Positions 1 through 8,356 of a stretch of 64,000 bases of DNA are shown piece by piece. Where the stretch lies: the NCBI GenBank assembly GCA_020025535.1, contig JAHHRY010000007.1:1-64000 (forward strand). Direction: 5' to 3'. This DNA is from Oscillospiraceae bacterium (GTDB lineage: Bacteria; Bacillota; Clostridia; Oscillospirales; Oscillospiraceae). The position numbers were made by a program, and so were the translations under genes. Under the pieces are notes generated by a model. It saw only the letters and a program-made list of their open reading frames with translations. It was not told where the DNA came from and made no database searches. The number at the start of each line of letters is the position of its first letter. Within the stretch, counting starts at the first letter, position 1.

Positions 1-56
1 AGCTGTAATTCTCCTGTATTTTTTGCTGTTTATCTTAAATGTGTTGCCCCTAATAG

Positions 57-209
57 AAATCACTCGTGAGCGGCAGCCCCATCATTCAGGACGGCAAGCT
101 GGTGGGCGCTGTGACTCATGTTCTGGTGAATGATCCCACCAGGGGATACGGCATTTTTATCGAAAATATGCTGGACGCAGCCCGGGCAATGCCCGGTGAT
201 GCTGCGTAA
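57..209 (+). pseudogene. 3' fragment of spoIVB (SpoIVB serine peptidase)
   Basis: The frame that ends with TAA at 207-209 encodes VSGSPIIQDGKLVGAVTH, then VNDPTRGYGIFIENML. This is the C-terminal end of SpoIVB, the S55 peptidase that triggers SigK activation from the forespore in spore formers. The SGSP serine is the family's catalytic residue. Only about 46 codons remain. A TAG sits at 54-56, and the codon where the family has Met is GTG, so the homology stops abruptly near position 66. In intact genomes the gene is about 400 codons and is often followed by spo0A; neither applies here. The fragment therefore marks a junction: either an element inserted in spoIVB to the left, or a stranded copy. 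The family call is firm; the cause is inference. Confidence 0.85.
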
Positions 210-267
210 CGAACCCGATCTGTAATCGTCACGCCATTGGGTACCGCTCGGTATCGTTACAAAAAGT

Positions 268-303
268 AAGCGGCAGAGGGATTTTCCCTCTGCCGCTTTT
301 AGT
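268..303 (+). terminator. Intrinsic terminator after the spoIVB fragment
   Basis: A perfect 13-bp stem (268-280 with 286-298) with a 5-nt loop is followed by a T run. It sits about 60 bp after the spoIVB stop codon, as expected for the native terminator of that gene, so the 3' flank appears to have stayed with the fragment. Confidence 0.85.
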
Positions 304-467
304 TTTGTATGATATAATTCAGTTAAACATATCAAAAGTATTCTAACAGAGAGATAGTTTAGAAAGTGGGTGATTTGATAGAATATCCATTGATTTTTCC
401 AAATTCGCTGTTTATGGGAAAGACTTCTCATGGAATTAAGTTTATAATACGCTCAGAAGGTGATCTT

Positions 468-581
468 ATGGATCTAATCAAAATCGGAAAATTCATAGTG
501 AAGCTTCGCCGGGAAAAGAATATGACTAAAGAACAATCTGTCCGGTTAACTTTTTCAGGAGGCAGGATATGCTGTGTATAG
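468..581 (+). pseudogene. Truncated XRE-type HTH regulator stub
   Basis: From ATG 468 the frame reads MDLIKIGKFIVKLRREKNMT, which looks like the first helices of a Cro/C1 (XRE) DNA-binding domain. It runs out after about 37 codons into sequence that overlaps the start of the acetyltransferase gene at 569. The recognition helix is missing, so it cannot be a working repressor. It looks like the leftover of a deletion that joined a regulator gene to the acetyltransferase. It could also act as a translated leader for the gene behind it. Confidence 0.5.
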
Positions 582-1072
582 AGAGTTTTTCAAAGGAATA
601 TGCCGTAAGGAAAATCACCCATGCCGAAATAAAGCAGGTGCTTTCTCTTTGTAAAGAAAATACCCTGTTTTATCAATACCGTCCGCCTTTCGTGACGGAG
701 AAATCCATCCTGGATGATATGCAAGCCCTGCCGAAGGGGAAAAGCATAGAAGACAAGTACTATGTTGGACTCTTTGATGGCAGTCACCTGATCGCTGTTT
801 TGGACCTGATCGACAGCTACCCGGACAAAAGTACAGCCTTTATCGGCTTTTTCATGACGGATGTGTCCATTCAGAAACAGGGAATCGGCACAAAGATCGT
901 TCAGGAACTGAGTGAGTATCTGAAAGACTGTGGGCACGACCACATTCGGCTGGGATGGGTAAAGGAAAATCCCCAGAGTGAATCTTTCTGGCACAAGAAC
1001 GGATTTTCTGAAACGGGAGTTTCTTATGAGACAAACGGCTACACAGTCATTGTGGCACAGCGGGATTTGTAA
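569..1072 (+). CDS. GNAT family N-acetyltransferase
   Basis: The 167-residue product has the GNAT fold order: a GNAT-type N-terminal half, a beta strand at FIGFFMTDVSI (about residues 90-100) and the acetyl-CoA pyrophosphate loop QKQGIGTKIV (about 102-111, the Q/R-x-x-G-x-G/A motif), then SFWHKNGF (about 139-146) typical of motif B. It would transfer an acetyl group from acetyl-CoA to an amine; the substrate cannot be read from sequence. ATG 569 follows AGGAGG at a good distance. It overlaps an HTH stub and lies next to the spoIVB fragment, in a region that looks rearranged. Small GNATs of this kind are often taken as resistance or toxin-neutralising enzymes, but nothing here proves that. Confidence 0.85.
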   Translation: MLCIESFSKEYAVRKITHAEIKQVLSLCKENTLFYQYRPPFVTEKSILDDMQALPKGKSIEDKYYVGLFDGSHLIAVLDLIDSYPDKSTAFIGFFMTDVSIQKQGIGTKIVQELSEYLKDCGHDHIRLGWVKENPQSESFWHKNGFSETGVSYETNGYTVIVAQRDL

Positions 1073-1129
1073 ATGAGCGCTTGTTTCAAGACCTCTGAAA
1101 AACGGCTGCGCCGAATGTAAATCACCCCT

Positions 1130-1148
1130 GCCCGATGATTCAGGACGG
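1130..1148 (+). repeat. Near-copy of the spoIVB fragment core
   Basis: This 19-bp stretch matches positions 76-94 at 17 of 19 bases. Both copies are preceded at short distance by AAATCAC (57-63 in the first copy). In the matching frame it would read PMIQDGK, like the spoIVB PIIQDGK. The pair brackets about 1 kb holding the HTH stub and the acetyltransferase. It may be a duplicated recombination site or a second, smaller remnant of spoIVB. Confidence 0.45.
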
Positions 1149-1259
1149 AAAACGGGGTGAGGCTGTTCTGTTCAGATGTTTCTTGCGGAAGGGAACTGCG
1201 TGTGATATAATCCCGATACCGTAAGGAAACATCCGGAAAACCGAAAAGGAGGATACAAT

Positions 1260-1586
1260 ATGTCAAATGAATATTATATGGATCTTGATTTTGAAATGTT
1301 TTTTGAGCCGGACGGCGGAATTAACACGCCGGAGGAGTTTACAGAGGCCCTGATCGCATGGGCACGGCATGAAAACAAAGAGCTTACCATTCTGGAAGAA
1401 TCTATGGAACCCGTTGTCCGACTGGATGGGAAACAATACCTTTGCAAACTGGGAAGCCCCAGGGTTGCCGCAGCAAACAATTCGCTGTGGAAGAAATTCG
1501 GATTCAAGGGGATCAATGCGTCCCATGGTTATTTAGGATATAAGTGGGTCTATCTTTACGGCGCAGATGCACATTCTGAGCACTGA
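1260..1586 (+). CDS. Small hypothetical protein
   Basis: The 108-residue product has no domain I recognise. It is acidic at the N-terminus (MDLDFEMFFEPDGG) and more basic in the C-terminal half (LWKKFGFKG), with no membrane segment and no cysteine cluster. ATG 1260 is preceded by AAAGGAGG at 8-9 bases, so it is very probably translated. It stands alone between the acetyltransferase and alr. No terminator is evident after it; the 228 bp up to alr hold no other gene. Confidence 0.7.
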   Translation: MSNEYYMDLDFEMFFEPDGGINTPEEFTEALIAWARHENKELTILEESMEPVVRLDGKQYLCKLGSPRVAAANNSLWKKFGFKGINASHGYLGYKWVYLYGADAHSEH

Positions 1587-1814
1587 TATGTAAAGGAAAA
1601 GCTACTGCCCTGACGAAATCCGCAGCAGCCCGGCAGCCTTGCCGCAGCCAGCGGAATGTTATCCAAAAATACGGTGGAAACCGAGACAATCACAGAGCCT
1701 GAAAATTACGGATTCACCAAAAAACATCGGTTCGGACAACTATTTTTATGGTTTACTTTTGGTTGGGGGTATGCTATCATAACTTAAATTGTACGCTTAT
1801 GGAGCTGATGCTTA

Positions 1815-2969
1815 TTGAAGTTCGATAATACCTATGTTTCCATAGACTTGGATGCCATCGCTGATAATTTTGATCGTATTGCCGCCAAAGCAGGTACCCG
1901 GGTGATGGTCATTATCAAAGCCGATGCCTATGGTCACGGAGCCATTCAGGTGGGACGGCTGTTAAAAGATAAATGCAGTTTTTTCGGCGTGTCTTCCATG
2001 CTGGAGGCGCTGGAACTGCGGCAGGCAGGACTGGAAACTCCCATCCTGATTCTGGGACATACCCCGGTTTCCGCGTTCCCGGAAGCAATCCGGCAGGGCA
2101 TTCGTCCCGCTATCTTCCACTACGAGGACGCGGTGGAACTTTCCCGGGAGGCGGTCCGGCAGAACAGAGTGGCCCCTTTCCACTTTGCGGTGGATACCGG
2201 AATGAGCCGGATCGGCTTTCAGACCACGGAAGAATCTGCCGATCTCTGCGCCGAAATTGCCGGGATGCCCAATCTGCAGGCAGAAGGCCTTTTCAGCCAT
2301 TTCGCCACGGCGGACTGCGCCGACCTTTCCAGAGCCCAGCAGCAGACGGAAAAATTCCGTGCCTTTGATACCATGCTGAAAGAGCGGGGCGTGAACATCC
2401 CCCTGCGGCACCTGGACAACTCTGCGGGTCTGATGAATTTTTCCGACCATTACGAAATGGTACGTTCCGGCATCGTCACCTATGGTATGTACCCCAGCGA
2501 CGAGGTGGATGCCTCTCTTCTGAAGCTGACCCCGGCGCTGCAGTGGCACAGCCGCGTGACCCACGTCAAGACGCTGGAGCCGGGACGGGAAATCAGCTAT
2601 GGCGGCACCTATGTAACGGATCGTCCCACGGTGGTGGCAACGGTGCCGGTGGGCTACGCCGACGGCTATCGAAGAAGCCTGTCCGGAAAGTTCTATGTGC
2701 TGATTCGTGGGAAAAAAGCCCCGATCCTCGGCAGAATCTGTATGGATCAGATGATGGTTGATGTCACCGAAATCCCCGGCGTGGCGCTGAACGATCCTGT
2801 GGTGCTGGTTGGCCGGGACGGCGACGAGGAAATCACCATGGAGCAGATTTCCGCCGCTGCGGACAGCTTCAATTATGAATTTGTATGCGGCATCAGCCGC
2901 CGTGTACCCCGCTTTTACTGCCGGCAGGGACAGATTATCCGCTCTGTTCATTACCTGCTGGCCCCCTAG
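1815..2969 (+). CDS. alr: Alanine racemase
   Basis: This is the PLP enzyme that converts L- to D-alanine for peptidoglycan. The 384-residue length is normal for the family. Lys35 in the motif IKADAYGHG is the PLP-binding residue, and Tyr262 in EISYGGTY is the second catalytic base. The C-terminal beta domain holds GRICMDQMMVDVT (306-318). The start is TTG at 1815, with GGAG ten bases upstream; the nearby ATG at 1808 is out of frame. The CapA-type gene follows after 20 bp and may be cotranscribed, which fits two envelope-related functions. Confidence 0.95.
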   Translation: MKFDNTYVSIDLDAIADNFDRIAAKAGTRVMVIIKADAYGHGAIQVGRLLKDKCSFFGVSSMLEALELRQAGLETPILILGHTPVSAFPEAIRQGIRPAIFHYEDAVELSREAVRQNRVAPFHFAVDTGMSRIGFQTTEESADLCAEIAGMPNLQAEGLFSHFATADCADLSRAQQQTEKFRAFDTMLKERGVNIPLRHLDNSAGLMNFSDHYEMVRSGIVTYGMYPSDEVDASLLKLTPALQWHSRVTHVKTLEPGREISYGGTYVTDRPTVVATVPVGYADGYRRSLSGKFYVLIRGKKAPILGRICMDQMMVDVTEIPGVALNDPVVLVGRDGDEEITMEQISAAADSFNYEFVCGISRRVPRFYCRQGQIIRSVHYLLAP

Positions 2970-2989
2970 TAGAGAAAGGAGAACCCCCA

Positions 2990-4387
2990 ATGCCCCCCAA
3001 ATATCGGAAACGCCGCAGAAGAAATAATCTTGGCCTGATGACAGGCATTCTTGCGGTCATGCTCGTAGTGCTGATCGTGGTGGCCGTAACGCTTCCTAAG
3101 GGAAGCGCCAATCCCAGCAGCCCCTCCAGCGGCCCGTCTGCCGATCTGCCTTCATCCAGCGCCACCGTTCCTTCCACGGATCCGGCAGCGCCTACAGAAC
3201 CGTCGGTTATTAAAGTCAGTACGGCGACCATTTCCAATACGGGCGATATTCTGATGCACCGCCCGGTGTTTAACAGCGGCTATGACGCCGCAACCGGCAA
3301 ATATGATTATGCAGAGATGCTGGCCTATCTGAAGAAATATGCCGAAGATGCCGACTATGCCGTAGCCAATCTGGAAACGACGCTGGCAGGCACCGACAAC
3401 GGCTATCACTATTCCGGCTATCCCAGCTTTAACTGCCCCGATGGCATCGTTCCCAGTATGCAGAATGCGGGCTTCGATATGCTCCTCACCGCCAACAACC
3501 ACACCTACGATACGAAGGATACAGGCTTTGACCGCACCCAGAAGATCATCCAGCAGTATGGCATGGATTATCTGGGAACCGTTACCAGTACGGAAGACCA
3601 CCTCTGGCAGGTCAAGGACATCAACGGCATCAAAATCGGCATGGTGTGCTACACCTATGAAAGCGGCGACCGGGCCAATGGCTACAAGGAGCTGAACGGC
3701 ATCCGTCTCAGCCAGTCCGCCGGCAACCGGATCGGTTCTTTCTCCTATCAGCATCTGAATGAGTTCTACAATGAAATGCAGCAGAACATCGAGCAGATGG
3801 AAGCCGCCGGTGCGGAGGCTGTGGTGCTCTACCTGCACTGGGGCGAAGAGTATCAGCTGAGACAGAATGCCAGCCAGACCACCATCGCTCAGAAGATGTG
3901 TGATCTGGGCGTGGACGTGATCGTGGGCGGTCATCCCCATGTGGTGCAGCCGATGGAGCTGCTGACCTCCACCCAGAATCCCGACCAGAAGATGATCTGC
4001 CTGTACTCCATGGGTAATGCAGTTTCCAACCAGAACCATGAAGAAGACGTTATGGATACGGCACACACCGAAGACGGTGTCCTGTTCAGCTTCACCTTTG
4101 CCAAGTATTCCGACGGTACCGTGATTCTGGAATCCGCAGAGATTCTGCCCACCTGGGTCTGGCGGCAGAGTGCCTCCGGTGCCGGTGCATATACCTACCG
4201 CATTGTCCCTCTGGACAAGCAGCTTAGCGACTGGAAGTCCGAGTTCTCCCTGACGGATCAGGCTCAGAAAGAGGCCAATGCCTCCTACAACCGCACCATG
4301 GCGATTGTGGGCAAGGGCTTGGGAGACATTCAGAGCTACCTTTCCCAGCTGGTTCAGCAGACAGAAGCCCGTCTGGGTGTGAAATAA
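2990..4387 (+). CDS. CapA-family (poly-gamma-glutamate biosynthesis type) metallophosphatase-like protein
   Basis: The 465-residue membrane-anchored protein has one N-terminal transmembrane helix (about residues 14-35), a Ser/Pro/Thr-rich linker to about 75, then a PGA_cap domain. Landmarks are the opening strand ATISNTGDILMHRP, ANLETTLAG, LTANNHTYD, YLHWGEEY and VDVIVGGHPHVVQPMEL, the metal-ligand motifs of the calcineurin-like CapA fold. Homologues are linked to capsule or poly-gamma-glutamate assembly, but there is no capB/capC here, so the role is probably cell-wall related and unknown. ATG 2990 follows GAAAGGAG; a longer frame from 2885 would overlap alr and is unlikely. Confidence 0.85.
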   Translation: MPPKYRKRRRRNNLGLMTGILAVMLVVLIVVAVTLPKGSANPSSPSSGPSADLPSSSATVPSTDPAAPTEPSVIKVSTATISNTGDILMHRPVFNSGYDAATGKYDYAEMLAYLKKYAEDADYAVANLETTLAGTDNGYHYSGYPSFNCPDGIVPSMQNAGFDMLLTANNHTYDTKDTGFDRTQKIIQQYGMDYLGTVTSTEDHLWQVKDINGIKIGMVCYTYESGDRANGYKELNGIRLSQSAGNRIGSFSYQHLNEFYNEMQQNIEQMEAAGAEAVVLYLHWGEEYQLRQNASQTTIAQKMCDLGVDVIVGGHPHVVQPMELLTSTQNPDQKMICLYSMGNAVSNQNHEEDVMDTAHTEDGVLFSFTFAKYSDGTVILESAEILPTWVWRQSASGAGAYTYRIVPLDKQLSDWKSEFSLTDQAQKEANASYNRTMAIVGKGLGDIQSYLSQLVQQTEARLGVK

Positions 4388-4395
4388 GAAAACAG

Positions 4396-4430
4396 AAACA
4401 GAGGCCGTTCTGAGAACGGCCTCTGTTTTT
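4396..4430. terminator. Bidirectional intrinsic terminator between convergent genes
   Basis: Arms at 4396-4410 and 4414-4428 form a near-perfect stem with a 3-nt loop. A T run follows on the plus strand and an A run precedes it, so it can serve both the CapA-type gene and the convergent regulator gene. Confidence 0.9.
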
Positions 4431-5241
4431 ATTTGGCGGAGAGATTGCGAACTTTGCAGGCGTAGTAATAGGCCTGCTTGAAATCCTCCAGCTCCCGATA
4501 GCAATGCTCCAGACAAACCGCCGTGCGGTGGGGATACCGGCTTTCTGCCAGACGGAAGTGCTCCGCAGCCACCTGATATTGCTGCAAACCCAGAAGCGCC
4601 TCTCCCATCAACAGATGCCACAGGGGACTTTGCGGGTCCTCGACGGCGGCAAGAAGCGCGCGGCACCGTTTAAATTCCTGCTGGGACAGGGCAGCCTGCG
4701 CCCGCAGCAGCAGCTCGTCGTCTATGGAAGGAAGCTGCCGGGAAAGTTGTACGGCCTGTTCCGGGTGGAGCGTTCCCTGCAGGAGCAGCCACTCCCGTCT
4801 GAGGGCGGGGGTGAAATAGAGGGTGTCGGGGAATTGCTCCGGCAGCTGAACGGCAGATGCTTTTCCGAGAGCCAGCTGTTTTTGCGCCTGTCCCATGACG
4901 GCAAGGGCGGACAGCAGCTGCTTTTCGCTGTCGAATACCGGGTCAGGTGCCTGATAGCCCTGAAGAATTTCCAGGACACCTGCAAAATTTCCCTGTTTGC
5001 AGGCCTTCCTTGCAGCGTCCATCAGCGGCGGATTGGGAGAGCTGACGGAGTCCTCTTCCAGAAAAAAGCTCACAGGCTTTCCCAGCTGTCCTGCCAGATA
5101 CTGCAGAGTTGCCATGGAGGGATTGGCGCTGCCGTTTTCAATTTGGGAGAGCATATTCCGAGTGATGGTGCTGCCGCATAAGGCACGCTGAGACAGTCCG
5201 GCTTCCAGCCGTGCCTGCCGGAGCTTTTCTCCGAGGTCCAT
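4429..5241 (-). CDS. XRE-family regulator with TPR-like C-terminus
   Basis: The 270-residue product starts with a Cro/C1 HTH (about residues 5-60; SQRALCGSTITRNMLSQIEN carries the recognition helix), followed by helical repeats rich in Leu/Ala/Gln that resemble the TPR arrays of Rgg/PlcR-type (RRNPP) sensors. Such proteins often bind small peptides, but no cognate peptide gene is visible next door. ATG 5241 has GGAGGGG upstream. It is divergent from the DUF975 membrane protein gene and shares the 136-bp promoter gap with it, so that gene is a likely target. Confidence 0.85.
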   Translation of the reverse strand: MDLGEKLRQARLEAGLSQRALCGSTITRNMLSQIENGSANPSMATLQYLAGQLGKPVSFFLEEDSVSSPNPPLMDAARKACKQGNFAGVLEILQGYQAPDPVFDSEKQLLSALAVMGQAQKQLALGKASAVQLPEQFPDTLYFTPALRREWLLLQGTLHPEQAVQLSRQLPSIDDELLLRAQAALSQQEFKRCRALLAAVEDPQSPLWHLLMGEALLGLQQYQVAAEHFRLAESRYPHRTAVCLEHCYRELEDFKQAYYYACKVRNLSAK

Positions 5242-5377
5242 GGTATCCCCTCCGGGTAATTCAGATTTACCTGTAGTATAGCAGAAAAATGGGGATTTTT
5301 CCAGTGTTACAAAAATTTCATTTGCTATTTTCGGGCAATTGTTTTATAACTAATATAAAAACACAAGGAGTACGCAT

Positions 5378-6376
5378 ATGGGATCTTTTGATGGCCGGCA
5401 GATGAAGGCCGAGGCGGCTGCAGCCCTGAAAAATGCAGCTTATTCCCCCAAGAAGCTTGTCCTGATTCATTCCGGTGTCACGCTGGCAGTGACACTGGCA
5501 CTGGTGACGCTCAGCTATCTGCTGGGGCTGGTGGTGGGAGGGACCGGCGGCCTCGGCGGTCTGGGTACCCGCTCCATTCTGGAAACGGTGCAGATGCTGC
5601 TGCAGTTTGGCAATATGCTCCTGCAGCCTTTCTGGAGCATTGGATTTGTTATGGTGGTTCTCAGTATTGCACGGAGCCAGCGTGCGGATGCCGGTACGCT
5701 TCTGACCGGTTTCCACCGGTTTGGCCCGGTGCTGCGGCTGAATCTGCTGAGAGGTATGCTGTATTTTGCACTGCTCATGGTGGCGGCGCAGGTCGGTCAG
5801 ATTCTTTTCATGATGACTCCCGCAGCCAAATCCATTTACGGACAGCTGGAGCAGATGCTGCAGCAGGGAACATCCAATCCGGCGGAGGTGCTGGATCAGG
5901 AACTTTTGATGCAGCTGGTTCTCAAGAGCCTGCCGTTTATGGGCGTGATTACAGCGGTTTTGTTGATTCCCGTGTCTTACCGCCTGCGGATGGCGGAGTT
6001 TATTCTGATGGATCATCCGGAAATGGGTGCGCTGTTTGCCCTGGGCGCCAGCAACCGTTTGATGAAGAAAAACTGTTTCCGTATGTTCAAGCTGGATCTT
6101 CAGTTCTGGTACTACTACGCTTTGGAGCTGGCGGCGACACTGGTGTTCTACGGGGACTATATCCTGAAGCTTATGGGCGTGGAAATCGGAATGTCTCCGG
6201 ACGCCGCAATGTTTGTGTTTGCCGTTGCCGGCATGGTATGCCAGCTGGCGGTCTATGTATGGAAGAAGGATTTGGTTTATACTACCTACGCCAGAGTGTA
6301 CGACAGCCTCCTGACACCTCCTCCCGTGCAGCCGGTTTGGCAGCCTGCGGAACCGGATATCCCTTCGCAGAGCTGA
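5378..6376 (+). CDS. DUF975-type integral membrane protein
   Basis: The 332-residue protein has about six hydrophobic segments (roughly 27-52, 76-100, 125-148, 186-205, 243-263 and 275-300) and the arrangement seen in DUF975 proteins of Firmicutes: a cytosolic N-terminus, then RMAEFILMDHPEMGALFALG before a charged stretch KNCFRMFKLDLQFWYYYALEL. The C-terminus is proline-rich and probably cytosolic. The molecular function of the family is not established. ATG 5378 follows AAGGAG. It is divergent from the XRE-TPR regulator, which may control it. Confidence 0.8.
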   Translation: MGSFDGRQMKAEAAAALKNAAYSPKKLVLIHSGVTLAVTLALVTLSYLLGLVVGGTGGLGGLGTRSILETVQMLLQFGNMLLQPFWSIGFVMVVLSIARSQRADAGTLLTGFHRFGPVLRLNLLRGMLYFALLMVAAQVGQILFMMTPAAKSIYGQLEQMLQQGTSNPAEVLDQELLMQLVLKSLPFMGVITAVLLIPVSYRLRMAEFILMDHPEMGALFALGASNRLMKKNCFRMFKLDLQFWYYYALELAATLVFYGDYILKLMGVEIGMSPDAAMFVFAVAGMVCQLAVYVWKKDLVYTTYARVYDSLLTPPPVQPVWQPAEPDIPSQS

Positions 6377-6418
6377 TGCGGCCTCAGCGCAGGAAACCGG
6401 GTTTACAGTAAGAAAAAC

Positions 6419-6454
6419 AAAAGAGCGGTGTGAGTTATCTCACACCGCTCTTTT
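6419..6454 (+). terminator. Intrinsic terminator after the DUF975 gene
   Basis: A perfect 16-bp stem (6419-6434 with 6439-6454) has a TTAT loop and ends in TTTT, 42 bp past the stop codon. Confidence 0.9.
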
Positions 6455-6601
6455 ACGCAGTTTTCGGAAGGTCCGGCAGTCTTCCGCAGACAAAATGCGG
6501 GAGCAGGGCGCTCCCTGATACATCCCGGCGTGTCCCGGTGCTCCTGCCGCAAGGGACGTTTTTGGTCGCCCCGGCATCCGGCGGGTGCTGCCGCTTACAA
6601 A

Positions 6602-6637
6602 AGATGGCAGATGCAAAATATTTTGCATCTGCCATCT
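6602..6637. terminator. 36-bp perfect palindrome, probable terminator of the convergent gene
   Basis: Positions 6602-6619 and 6620-6637 are exact inverted copies with no loop bases, centred on an AT-rich core. It lies 43 bp beyond the stop of the minus-strand phosphoribosyltransferase gene. There is no clean T run, so it could be an RNA-end stabiliser rather than a classic terminator. The 145 bp between this and the previous terminator hold no gene I can support. Confidence 0.6.
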
Positions 6638-6679
6638 GATTCATAGGGGGTCGGTTTTTCCGCGGGGCGGAGTGGACAA

Positions 6680-7234
6680 TCAGGCCTTGATTGTGCCGTC
6701 GGGGTTAAACAGGGGAAGCTTTTCCAGATAGATGATGTCGTCCCGGTTCTGGGCATCGCCCTCTGCCAGAATGGTCATCCGGCCTGCGATGACGCCGCCG
6801 GCCTTCGTTACCAGAGCTTCCAGAGCGGCAAGGCTCTCGCCGGTGGAGATCACGTCGTCGACGATCAGAATACGCTTGCCCTTCATCAGCTCGGCATCTG
6901 CGATATCCAGGTACAGATGCTGCTCGTTTGCGGTGGTGATGGAGTGCACGGTGGATTCAAACACACCGGTCATGTACAGCTTGGGTGCTTTCCGGGCCAG
7001 GAAATACTTGGATGCATTGGTCTGACGGGCCATTTCGTGTCCCAGAGGAATACCCTTGGCCTCGGCGGTGATGATGTAGTCATATTCGGGGGCTTTTTTC
7101 AGAAGCTCGCGGGCACAGGCAACGGTCAGCTCCTGATCGCCAAAGATAACAAAACCGGCAATGTACAGCTGATCGTTCACTTTGCAAATGGGCAGGTCAC
7201 GCTCCAAACCGGCAACTTTTATGCGGTATACCAT
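6680..7234 (-). CDS. Purine-type phosphoribosyltransferase (adenine/xanthine phosphoribosyltransferase-like)
   Basis: The 184-residue protein joins a free base to PRPP in nucleotide salvage. The PRPP-binding signature is KRILIVDDVISTGESLAAL in the second half, and the pyrophosphate loop is in IITAEAKGIPLGHEMAR. The C-terminus DDIIYLEKLPLFNPDG is typical of Apt/Xpt-like enzymes in clostridia. I cannot decide between adenine and xanthine as the base. ATG 7234 is chosen because AAGGAG lies nine bases before it; the upstream frame start at 7252 would include that ribosome binding site. No purine riboswitch is visible in front of it. Confidence 0.85.
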   Translation of the reverse strand: MVYRIKVAGLERDLPICKVNDQLYIAGFVIFGDQELTVACARELLKKAPEYDYIITAEAKGIPLGHEMARQTNASKYFLARKAPKLYMTGVFESTVHSITTANEQHLYLDIADAELMKGKRILIVDDVISTGESLAALEALVTKAGGVIAGRMTILAEGDAQNRDDIIYLEKLPLFNPDGTIKA

Positions 7235-7468
7235 AGGTAAACGCTCCTTCAAATTATATTCAGCAATATTATACTGCTTCGGCGGCGAAAGTCAAGGAAA
7301 TTCGGGGAACCTGTGTGCAGCGGAGAAAATACCGAAAAAACCGACGGACATGGGGCGGTGCCAAAATTCGGCAGCATTTTTTGCGAAAAACTTTCCCATA
7401 AAGCCATTGTTCCGCAGAATAGACTGTGCTATAATGATAGCATCTGAAATTGCGTTTAGGAGTGCACC

Positions 7469-8353
7469 ATGAATACACAGACCCTTTATATTGAAAAAGG
7501 CGATGCACATAAGCTGCTGAGCGCGGCCAGCGGCGACGCGGCATTGCTTTACATATATCTCAAAAGCGGAAATGACGCTGCCGAGGCGGAGGAAGCCCTC
7601 TGCATGAATGAATCCCGGCTTTCCTGCGCGCTGGCCACGCTGCGGCAGCTGGGACTGTGGCAGGAAACCAGACCGGCCGGTTTTGTGCCGGGAGAGCGTC
7701 CCAATTATACGGAGCGGGACGTGCTGCAGACCATGGATACCGATCCGTCCTTCCGTTCCCTGTACGGAGAGGTGCAGCGGCGACTGGGAAGAACGCTCAA
7801 CACCGAGGAACTGAAAATCCTGCTGGGATTTACCCGGTATCTGGGCTTGCCGGAGGATGTAATCTGCGTGCTGGTAAGCTACTGTCAGGACAGGGCAAGA
7901 CAGCGGGGCAGCACCCGTAATCCCGCTCTGCGGACGATTGAAAAGGAAGCTTACGCATGGGCGGAGCGGGGCATCGATACCATGGAGGCGGCAGCCGCCT
8001 TTATTCACAGCCAGAATGTCTATCATAGCCGCTTGGCAGGACTTATGCGCCTGCTGCAGATCCGGGGACGGAATCTGACACCCGGAGAAGAAAAGTATGC
8101 CCGACAGTGGATGGACATGGGCTTTGACGATGAAGTGCTCACCATGGCCTATGAGCGAACCTGCCTTAACACAGGCGGTCTCAGCTGGGCCTATATGAAT
8201 AAGATTCTGACACGCTGGAAAGAAGCCGGTATGCACACTGCGGAGGACGTCCGCAATGGCGACCGGAAGCCCGGTACCCCTGCCAAGGGCGGTACCAGAC
8301 CTCTGGACAGCGACGAACAGGCAGCAATTGCAAGAATGCTGCAGGAGGTGTAA
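7469..8353 (+). CDS. DnaD-domain replication protein
   Basis: The 294-residue product has an N-terminal winged-helix region (about 1-75, LLYIYLKSG...MNESRLSCALATLRQLGLW) and two DnaD/DnaB_2 helical units (about 95-165 and 175-245; the second has KILTRWKEAGMHTAEDV, equivalent to the YxxxIxxxW signature of the family). DnaD proteins help load the replicative helicase in Firmicutes. It is the first gene of a tight cluster: 3 bp on is a DnaC/DnaI-like loader, which strongly supports a primosome role. Confidence 0.88.
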   Translation: MNTQTLYIEKGDAHKLLSAASGDAALLYIYLKSGNDAAEAEEALCMNESRLSCALATLRQLGLWQETRPAGFVPGERPNYTERDVLQTMDTDPSFRSLYGEVQRRLGRTLNTEELKILLGFTRYLGLPEDVICVLVSYCQDRARQRGSTRNPALRTIEKEAYAWAERGIDTMEAAAAFIHSQNVYHSRLAGLMRLLQIRGRNLTPGEEKYARQWMDMGFDDEVLTMAYERTCLNTGGLSWAYMNKILTRWKEAGMHTAEDVRNGDRKPGTPAKGGTRPLDSDEQAAIARMLQEV

Positions 8354-8356
8354 ACC

